Below, piece after piece: positions 31,967 to 37,275 of a DNA stretch of 37,275 nt. Positions within the stretch are counted from its first letter, which is position 1, and every line of letters starts with the position of its first letter. The position numbers and the translations under genes were made by a program. The DNA lies in the NCBI GenBank assembly GCA_043770095.1, contig JAYVIR010000063.1, forward strand, positions 1-37,275, read 5' to 3'. Below the pieces are notes generated by a model that saw nothing but the letters and a program-made list of their open reading frames with translations, ran no database searches and had not been told where the DNA came from. The DNA comes from JBGSUZ01 sp043770095 (GTDB taxonomy: Bacteria; Bacillota; Clostridia; Peptostreptococcales; Acidaminobacteraceae).

Positions 31967-31981
31967 ATCACTCACCTCACT

Positions 31982-32344
31982 TTAAAAGTAGTTCTTAAAT
32001 CTATTAGTAACCGTTTGAACTGCTAGATTTTTTCTTGAAACATAAGCTGATAATTCTTGATAAGTTGCTGAAAATTGTTCAGCTGACACTGAATATAAGT
32101 CAAATTGTCCATTAACAAGATCAACTTGTGTAGCAACATACTCATAATAAATTTTTGAATATTGAATTGGTGTTTTTAATTCTCTTGATAATTCAGTTGG
32201 TTTCAACTTTAAATATTCAACATCTTTATAAATATTTAAAACAATGTCACTCTCAATAGAATCAATAAGATCAACAATTTCACTTTCTTTGAACGAGTTT
32301 GGCTTTAATAAATTTACTTTTGAAATTACTTCCGCAATATTCAT
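31982..32344 (-). CDS. Phage head-tail adaptor (gp6-like connector)
   Basis: A 120-residue mostly helical protein. The pattern MNIAEVISKVNLLKPNSF, then PIQYSKIYYEYVATQVDLVNGQFDLY and FSATYQELSAYVSRKN is that of small head-tail connector proteins found between capsid and nozzle genes in Firmicutes phages. It should form the ring under the portal. The ribosome binding site is weak (GGTGAACA before the ATG). It lies 15 bases ahead of the nozzle-like gene, and after the small XkdX-like gene, which is an unusual place. Confidence 0.7.
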   Translation of the reverse strand: MNIAEVISKVNLLKPNSFKESEIVDLIDSIESDIVLNIYKDVEYLKLKPTELSRELKTPIQYSKIYYEYVATQVDLVNGQFDLYSVSAEQFSATYQELSAYVSRKNLAVQTVTNRFKNYF

Positions 32345-32380
32345 TGTTCACCAGTGTCCTTTCATTGATTAATTTACATC

Positions 32381-32512
32381 CTAACTTTTGAAATTTCTAA
32401 TTTCTAGTGCCTGCGCTTCTGTAATCCATTTCTTTTTGACTGCCATATCTAACTGAGAATCATTCAGTCTTGATGGAGTGGCGCAGTACATTTCTTTAAG
32501 TTTTTCGAACAT
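32381..32512 (-). CDS. XkdX-like small phage protein
   Basis: A 43-residue protein beginning MFEKLKEMYCATPSRL with a C-terminal VKKKWITEAQALEIRN. The FEKLK start and the K-x-W-I-T-x-x-Q end match the XkdX family, short proteins found after fibre genes in PBSX-like and many other Firmicutes phages; function unknown. Its ATG directly abuts the TAA of the preceding gene, and GGGGGA lies seven bases upstream. It is part of the fibre cassette. Confidence 0.7.
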   Translation of the reverse strand: MFEKLKEMYCATPSRLNDSQLDMAVKKKWITEAQALEIRNFKS

Positions 32513-32809
32513 TTATAATTCCCCCAAGTTAGATGTGATTAGTGTTTCAACTAAAGTATTCAGTTTCTCGAGTTCAGTTTGCATAGCCATGTTGTCGAGA
32601 ATTATAATTTCTAAGGCATCGGGTTCGATTGGTAGTTCAATTAATTCAATTGTGATTCCTTCTGCATTTTTTAGTGTATAGCCTGAAAAGTCTGAAATAC
32701 CTTTGAATTCCGCAATGATATTGCCTTGAATTTTGCATGTTATTGTGTCAGCTTTTCGAAGGACTTCGTCCGCTTCAATTTCGCCTCCAATATATTCTAA
32801 TTTCATCAT
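32513..32809 (-). CDS. Small phage protein between fibre and XkdX-like gene
   Basis: A 98-residue acidic protein. The first 60 residues are beta-like (KLEYIGGEIEAD, CKIQGNIIAEFKGI) and the last 30 are a helix (AMQTELEKLNTLVETLITS). In other Firmicutes phages the matching slot between fibre and XkdX holds a protein with a similar helical tail (XkdW position); I infer equivalence from position only. The ATG overlaps the fibre stop by four bases (ATGA) with GGGGAGGT upstream; an upstream GTG at 32827 overlaps that site and is rejected. Confidence 0.68.
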   Translation of the reverse strand: MMKLEYIGGEIEADEVLRKADTITCKIQGNIIAEFKGISDFSGYTLKNAEGITIELIELPIEPDALEIIILDNMAMQTELEKLNTLVETLITSNLGEL

Positions 32810-35643
32810 CGGATTTGACCTCCCCACATATTAGATTCTGCAGTAGTTCCTGTTGGTCGTGTTCCGACTGCATATATTTCACCTGCTTTAGTGGATAATA
32901 CTGTCGTGTTTCCACTCCCAGTACAATTCAACATTGCTAAACTTCCATACATACACGTAATAGCTTCACCTCTTAAAGAAACAACACAATCCGCTACTGC
33001 TAGTCGAGACCTATATGAATAAAACCCAGAATGAACCGCTGCATTTTGTACTGTAACTCGATTAATATCTACAGAAGTGCAAGCATCAACGTATACTGCA
33101 ACCCAGTTAGCTTTTAAGCATTCAAACCAAGAAATTGATATTTGACAGGTACTTCTGTATGCAACAATTCCTAAAAGTTTAACTGCTACATAATTAGAAC
33201 TATTTCCTCTAAATTCAATATTACCTCTGCCTAGAAATCCTGAAAGGGAAATGTCTTCACCATATATTCCATCAGCAATTTGAATTATAATCATATGATT
33301 AATTATTTGTGGTAAACTGTTCACCGCAGCAAGAATTGTTCTAAATGCCTTTGACGCGGTGTTTGCGCTACCGTCATTTGAGTCATTTCCATCAAGTCTA
33401 ACATATAGCGTTAAATCTCTACTTGTTCTATTTGCTTGATTGCGCCATTTAGACCAACCAGCACCGTCAAAATGACGATAAAATGTTTCTGACCCATCGA
33501 CCGTAGTTGCAATTTGCATAATTGCACCAGTACCGCCTGCTATGACTTGCAATGTACACCACACTGAAACATTTGGAATATTTAACGCATCACTTAGAAA
33601 GAGATAACCGCCACTCAATATTGCATTATTCAAATCTCCGATTGCACCACGTGGTCTAAAGAATATTGATGAATGGTTACCTCCTAAATAATCACTATCT
33701 GCAGCCTTCCCCCCAATTGGCAACTTTGTATCTCCAACAGCCTTTAATCCTGCCGCTGTAACTGCCTTTGCAGTATCCGTTCCAGTTGTAGCCTCAGCCA
33801 AAGTCGCAAGTTGAACAACCCCTTTAGTTGCCGAAGTAGCCGCATCAACCCCCATGATAGTCTTAAACTCAGCCAAAGTCTTCTTCTGAGCTTTACCTGC
33901 ACTCAGCCCTATCAAAACATCATTCACAGCCGTAATCAAATTCGTCTGAACATAAGCATCTTTCTTGCCGCCAACTTCCTGAGTCGTGCCATAGGGGATC
34001 TCGCCGCTCCCGAAGAAGTATAGTACAGAATCTACATCTCTTATTGCCAGTATGAGCGTATTAGCACTTGGTATTGCCGTTACATTTGCTACTGCCGGGA
34101 CTACGGTTGCGTTGTCTGTAGATGGTAATACGATGTACATGCAATCTCCGGCATTTGGCAACGTTACGCTACCTATTGCTATGGTGATTGCACGAACCGA
34201 TGCACCACCTCTTACAAGTTTGCCGCCTGCAGGGAATATGTTCATAACTTTTGACCATGAAAGCACATTGGCAGTGACGCCCCATTTTATTTCGCCGCCG
34301 TTTACGAGGTTATAGTTGCGAGCCCCTTGAAGTAATTCGACAAGTTCCGCATTTTCGGCTTTAGTAGCTGTGGCAGTATCACCAGCGTCCAATCTTAACT
34401 TTAAGGTAGCATAAGTTGTCCTAGCTGCTAGAATGTCAGCTTCAGCCGTACCAGCTACCATGCTAGCCCATAAAGTTTGAATATTACTAAAATTTGTAGC
34501 CCTTGTGCCTTCAGCACTTACGCGCCCGGATTCTGCTGTAACTCTAGCTGATTCTGCCGTTGTCCTTGCGGTTTCGGCAGCAACACGAGCTGTTTCCGCT
34601 GTGGTTCTCGAAACAAAAGCTGTTGCCCTAGCTGTCTCAGCAGTTACTCTGGCGCTTTCGGCAGAAATTCTAGCCGTTTCATTGGTTACTCTAGGCGTTT
34701 CAGCAGCGACTCTAGCAGTCTCCGCTGTTCCTCTTGATGTTTCTTGACTTATTCGAGTATTCTCAGTTGTAACACGATTTGATTCTGCTGTAACTCTTAA
34801 TGTTTCTGCGCTCGCTCTAGCTGTTTCAGCAGTTACCCTATTGGCTTCTGCTGTAGTTCGTACTGCGAATGCTGTTGCTCTTGCAGTCTCGGCGCTTACT
34901 CTAGCAGCTTCATTTGATATCCTTGTTACCTCCGAAGACGCTCTTGGAGTTTCAGCACTTACACGCGATGTTTCAGCCGTAACCCTTGCAGATTCACTTG
35001 TAACTCTACCTGATTCAGCAGTAGTTCTTCCAGTCTCAGAAGCAACTCTAGCCGATTCAGCGGTAGTTCTACTATTAAACGCGGTAACTCTAGCCGATTC
35101 TGCCGTAACTCTGGCAGCTTCAACAGTGGCTCGTCCAGATTCCTCAATCGCTCTTGCTGTTTCTTGGTTTACTCTTGTTGTTTCTGCACCAATTCTAATT
35201 GTCTCAGCTGCAACCGCTGTATTTACCTGTGAGATCAAATTAACCAATATAGGATATTCAGGTTGAGTTGTTACCCCTTCGTCTCTTAGTAGTGAGTTTT
35301 TAACTTCATATGAGAACGCAGCAGTTGAAATCATTGAAGTGTTGTTGAATACCTGAACTTCACCTCTGAATATGCCTATTTGATTGACTGTATTTGTTGG
35401 TAATAAATAACTCAACTTACCGTTAAGCGCATCTACAATTTCGCAATATCCGTTGTTAAATGTTAAATCTGGCTTAATAATTGAAATTGTGGCATAGCTA
35501 GCCGTTGAAAGGTCAAACATCTTTCCATTTTCGATCAAATTAATATTTAAACTGATTGAATCAGTTTCATTTAACTTAACTACGCCTATGTGCTTATCAA
35601 AATCATTTTGAATATCTAGTTGTGCAAAATAATTTTTTTTCAA
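32806..35643 (-). CDS. Large tail fibre / receptor-binding protein with heptad shaft and beta-helix tip
   Basis: A 945-residue fibre. The N-terminal 135 residues (SISLNINLIENGKMFDLS, FRGEVQVFN) resemble the BppU-type baseplate/fibre attachment domain. Then 34 heptads in a row, each with Arg at the first position (such as RVTAETA), build a long shaft. After it come a beta-rich domain, a phage fibre repeat ATKGVVQLATLAEATTGTD, a knob-like segment (FYRHFDGAGWSKWR) and a pectate-lyase-like beta-helix near the C-terminus (TLYVRLDGNDSNDGS and VDINRVTVQNAAV). An ATG at 35688 is in frame but falls in the upstream terminator hairpin; the TTG at 35643 follows AAGGGGTG by five bases and is chosen. It stands between capsid and adaptor genes, an unusual place. 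Confidence 0.85.
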   Translation of the reverse strand: MKKNYFAQLDIQNDFDKHIGVVKLNETDSISLNINLIENGKMFDLSTASYATISIIKPDLTFNNGYCEIVDALNGKLSYLLPTNTVNQIGIFRGEVQVFNNTSMISTAAFSYEVKNSLLRDEGVTTQPEYPILVNLISQVNTAVAAETIRIGAETTRVNQETARAIEESGRATVEAARVTAESARVTAFNSRTTAESARVASETGRTTAESGRVTSESARVTAETSRVSAETPRASSEVTRISNEAARVSAETARATAFAVRTTAEANRVTAETARASAETLRVTAESNRVTTENTRISQETSRGTAETARVAAETPRVTNETARISAESARVTAETARATAFVSRTTAETARVAAETARTTAESARVTAESGRVSAEGTRATNFSNIQTLWASMVAGTAEADILAARTTYATLKLRLDAGDTATATKAENAELVELLQGARNYNLVNGGEIKWGVTANVLSWSKVMNIFPAGGKLVRGGASVRAITIAIGSVTLPNAGDCMYIVLPSTDNATVVPAVANVTAIPSANTLILAIRDVDSVLYFFGSGEIPYGTTQEVGGKKDAYVQTNLITAVNDVLIGLSAGKAQKKTLAEFKTIMGVDAATSATKGVVQLATLAEATTGTDTAKAVTAAGLKAVGDTKLPIGGKAADSDYLGGNHSSIFFRPRGAIGDLNNAILSGGYLFLSDALNIPNVSVWCTLQVIAGGTGAIMQIATTVDGSETFYRHFDGAGWSKWRNQANRTSRDLTLYVRLDGNDSNDGSANTASKAFRTILAAVNSLPQIINHMIIIQIADGIYGEDISLSGFLGRGNIEFRGNSSNYVAVKLLGIVAYRSTCQISISWFECLKANWVAVYVDACTSVDINRVTVQNAAVHSGFYSYRSRLAVADCVVSLRGEAITCMYGSLAMLNCTGSGNTTVLSTKAGEIYAVGTRPTGTTAESNMWGGQIR
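34483..35196 (-). repeat. 34 consecutive heptads with fixed arginine in the fibre shaft
   Basis: From RIGAETT to RATNFSN, 34 seven-residue units follow without a break, 21 bases each. Three units carry Phe at position 5 (RVTAFNS, RATAFAV, RATAFVS, at units 6, 16 and 28), each followed by RTTAE, which suggests larger duplicated blocks. The DNA is low-complexity and open in several frames. Confidence 0.9.
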
Positions 35644-35671
35644 ATTATCACCCCTTTCAACAGTAATATAG

Positions 35672-35706
35672 AAAAGGGAGTAAAGCATAAGGCCTACTCC
35701 CTTTTT
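35672..35706 (-). terminator. Terminator between capsid genes and fibre cassette
   Basis: AAAAGGGAGTA (35672-35682) and TACTCCCTTTT (35695-35705) pair perfectly over a 12-base loop. On the minus strand the stem ends in TTTTC. It lies after the capsid-adjacent gene and before the fibre gene, so it could give more capsid than fibre transcript. Confidence 0.7.
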
Positions 35707-35709
35707 AAG

Positions 35710-36096
35710 TTACATCATGTTTGCTGCCATCGTTTTCTTGTAGCTTTCTTCAAAGCCGCTTGATGTTCTTCTGGCAATAATCTTTTGATCCTCTGAATCG
35801 TAAATCGCGAAAAGTACAAAACGTGGAATCAACACTTCAACGCCACGCTGGATAACCCAGTTCTTGCCGTTGATAGTCATCACGATGTCATCCTTATACT
35901 TTTCACCATCCCAAATTGCTTTGAACGGCAATCTTTCGTTCATATAAACTTCATGTAATCTTGCAGCTTCTTTAGCTTCTTCAATTGGATCAACTGTTTC
36001 AACTGATTGCGTTCCAGCTTCTTTTAATTCAGCAGCCGCTTCTGCTTTTAACTTTGCCGCTTCTAAAGCAGCCGCTTCTTTTTCTTCTTTAGTCAT
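35710..36096 (-). CDS. Capsid-adjacent phage protein
   Basis: A 128-residue protein with an Ala/Glu/Lys-rich helical N-terminus (1-50) and a compact C-terminal part, IVMTINGKNWVIQRGVEVLIPRFV. This 'VNG-x-x-(Y/W)-x-I-x-RGVEV-x-(V/I)P' pattern is common in small proteins encoded next to N4-gp56-type capsid genes; the role is not established. GGAGGT precedes the ATG and the gene follows the capsid gene by 14 bases. Confidence 0.75.
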   Translation of the reverse strand: MTKEEKEAAALEAAKLKAEAAAELKEAGTQSVETVDPIEEAKEAARLHEVYMNERLPFKAIWDGEKYKDDIVMTINGKNWVIQRGVEVLIPRFVLFAIYDSEDQKIIARRTSSGFEESYKKTMAANMM

Positions 36097-36110
36097 AATA
36101 AACCTCCAAA

Positions 36111-37275
36111 TTAGTTTGCGACACCATCAAAGGTTGACGCGGTTTCGATTCTGAGTACAAATGCGTCAACGAGGATTTCAGCCGTTTTAGTAGCTTTCCA
36201 ACCAGTTGTTGCTCTTTGGTTGAGTGCATCTGACGTGCCAGCCGAACCAAGTTGCTTAACGATAACATCTAAGCCACCACCAGTGATTTCAGTCGTGCCA
36301 TAAGCGTTATCTGCAAGGATAAGAGTTGAATAAACTGCTCTACCTTTAGCGCCAGCTTCACCTGGATAAATGACTTCACTTGCAGCCGGTGCACCTTGAA
36401 TTGCTGAGCCTACTGTAATCGTACCAGCTGCCGCAGCTGTAACATTGTACTTGTAACCTTTGATAAGTACTGATCTACCAACAATCGCTAATTGATCAGC
36501 AGCCGTAAGCACAGTTGTGATAGCAATAACTTGGCCAGCGTTTGATGTGAACACAAGATTTCTATTTGCAACTGAAAGGTCTTTAGCTGTGAATACCTTT
36601 GCTTCTGTTGATTCAACGAAACGAACGCCATGTAATCTGCCAATCTCACCTTCATAGATGTCTTTAGCATCTGAATAGGTTTTGATTGCTTCCCATTTCG
36701 GGTCGCCCATGATGTCATATGCAACGTCTGGGTGAGCAATACCAACATAAGAACCACTGATTTTTTGACCTTTGTTTGTTTTTAATGATCTAACACCTCT
36801 ACGAACAACATCCACTTTCATGTAATGGTTGTTTGCAGCAGTAGCATCACCACCGACAAGCAAGTATCTTGCGTTTACTTGTGCATCTGCATACTGAACG
36901 TTTGTACCAGAGTTAAGAACTTCTCTTGTGATGGTATCGAGAGTTTCACCAGCTTGATTGCCAAGCAATTTAGAAGCTTGAACCAAGTTGTTGTCGATTG
37001 CGGTTAAAATGAGGATGTCAGACAGTTCGATAAAATCACCGTACTGCTTAACGGTAGATGTGATAACGCTCATTGAAAGGGCTGTACCGGTTGGAGTAAC
37101 ACCCTCTGTTAATGGCGTTAAAGCCTTAGGAAGTGGCGCATACTTGCGGAACTCAATAATCTTACCGCCATTCTTTGGAATCGGATGTTTCTGTGCAAAT
37201 TGATCATGGACCAATAACGGCGTTGCATTGTCGATCATGTAATCGGAGTAGAACGTTTTCATTTCGTCTGATAAC
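36111..37275 (-). CDS. N4-gp56 family major capsid protein (N-terminus cut by window edge)
   Basis: At least 387 residues of a major capsid protein. KTFYSDYMIDNATPLLVHDQF, then IPKNGGKIIEFRKY and LPKALTPLTEGVTP, then YGDFIELSD and LTAIDNN are signature parts of the N4-gp56 capsid family. A mid-protein insertion of about 60 residues (near 240-300, with GRSVLIKGYKYNVTAAAAG) looks like a surface domain. The ATG at 37262 has no ribosome binding site and the frame continues upstream as LSDE, so the true start is beyond 37275. Confidence 0.92.
   Translation of the reverse strand, partial: LSDEMKTFYSDYMIDNATPLLVHDQFAQKHPIPKNGGKIIEFRKYAPLPKALTPLTEGVTPTGTALSMSVITSTVKQYGDFIELSDILILTAIDNNLVQASKLLGNQAGETLDTITREVLNSGTNVQYADAQVNARYLLVGGDATAANNHYMKVDVVRRGVRSLKTNKGQKISGSYVGIAHPDVAYDIMGDPKWEAIKTYSDAKDIYEGEIGRLHGVRFVESTEAKVFTAKDLSVANRNLVFTSNAGQVIAITTVLTAADQLAIVGRSVLIKGYKYNVTAAAAGTITVGSAIQGAPAASEVIYPGEAGAKGRAVYSTLILADNAYGTTEITGGGLDVIVKQLGSAGTSDALNQRATTGWKATKTAEILVDAFVLRIETASTFDGVAN

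Larger units (their letters stand above)
16377..37275 (-). mobile_element. Prophage, late-gene end (incomplete at right window edge)
   Basis: At least 14 consecutive minus-strand genes encode capsid, head-tail, fibre, lysis and ejection functions, starting right after the tmRNA 3' end. N4-gp56-type capsid, a gp6-like adaptor, a nozzle-like protein and internal proteins without tape measure or sheath suggest a podovirus-like particle. Reading frames are long and intact, which argues for a recent and possibly functional prophage. Terminase, portal, replication genes and integrase must be beyond 37275. Confidence 0.9.

Noticed and set aside
34483..35196. CRISPR-like periodic repeats
   Set aside because: The period is 21 bases with no unique spacers and is fully explained by coding heptads.
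34505..35266. Plus-strand open frames rich in Ala, Val and Ser opposite the fibre shaft
   Set aside because: They mirror the 21-base repeats of the fibre heptads; low complexity keeps several frames open. No ribosome binding site or sensible protein.
35644..35688. ATG start for the large fibre at 35688
   Set aside because: It lies inside the loop and stem of a terminator hairpin; the TTG at 35643 has a proper ribosome binding site.
36488..36757. Minus-strand 89-codon frame within the capsid gene
   Set aside because: It is out of frame with the clear N4-gp56 capsid protein and has no start signal.

Overview
The window reads as low-GC Bacillota, most likely Clostridia. The grounds are a giant surface protein with three S-layer homology (SLH) domains, strong GGAGG-type ribosome binding sites, several TTG and GTG starts, a clostridial-looking tmRNA tag, and a prophage of a kind common in Firmicutes. 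I cannot name a genus from the sequence alone.

Left part, 1-16376, is host chromosome. It opens with the 3' end of a DUF1015 gene and its terminator. A minus-strand cluster follows: an alpha/beta hydrolase, a CobW-type GTPase and the tRNA-modifying enzyme TcdA. Next is a minus-strand gene of about 8.6 kb for a secreted, wall-anchored SLH protein. After that come a small acidic protein of unknown function, a plus-strand FrnE/DsbA-like oxidoreductase, a minus-strand bshB2-yojF pair (bacillithiol-type PIG-L deacetylase plus DUF1806 partner), a TspO/MBR-like membrane protein, and smpB directly followed by ssrA (tmRNA). The tmRNA is complete and encodes the tag (A)ADNNYSLAA.

Right part, from just after the tmRNA 3' end (16377) to the window edge, is one end of a prophage. 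All its visible genes lie on the minus strand, so the late operon reads from the right edge towards the tmRNA. In transcription order it has: an N4-gp56-type major capsid protein (cut by the window edge), a small capsid-adjacent protein, a large tail fibre with 34 uninterrupted arginine-anchored heptads, two small fibre-associated proteins (one XkdX-like), a head-tail adaptor, a tail nozzle-like protein, a second fibre with 21-residue repeats, a short unknown protein, an XhlA-like membrane protein, an amidase endolysin, a phiLC3-type holin, a repeat-bearing virion/ejection-type protein, and a 3394-residue polyvalent protein. No tape measure, sheath or baseplate genes are seen, so a short-tailed (podovirus-like) phage is the best inference. 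Integrase, terminase and portal must lie beyond the right edge.

The most striking object is the 3394-residue protein (16475-26659). It joins a possible ADP-ribosyltransferase-like region, an N6-adenine methyltransferase, a strawberry-notch-type SF2 helicase and a long C-terminal part resembling LPD38. This is the architecture of phage polyvalent proteins of the DarB kind, which are thought to be packaged and ejected with the DNA to protect it. The protein just upstream in the operon is its likely virion partner.
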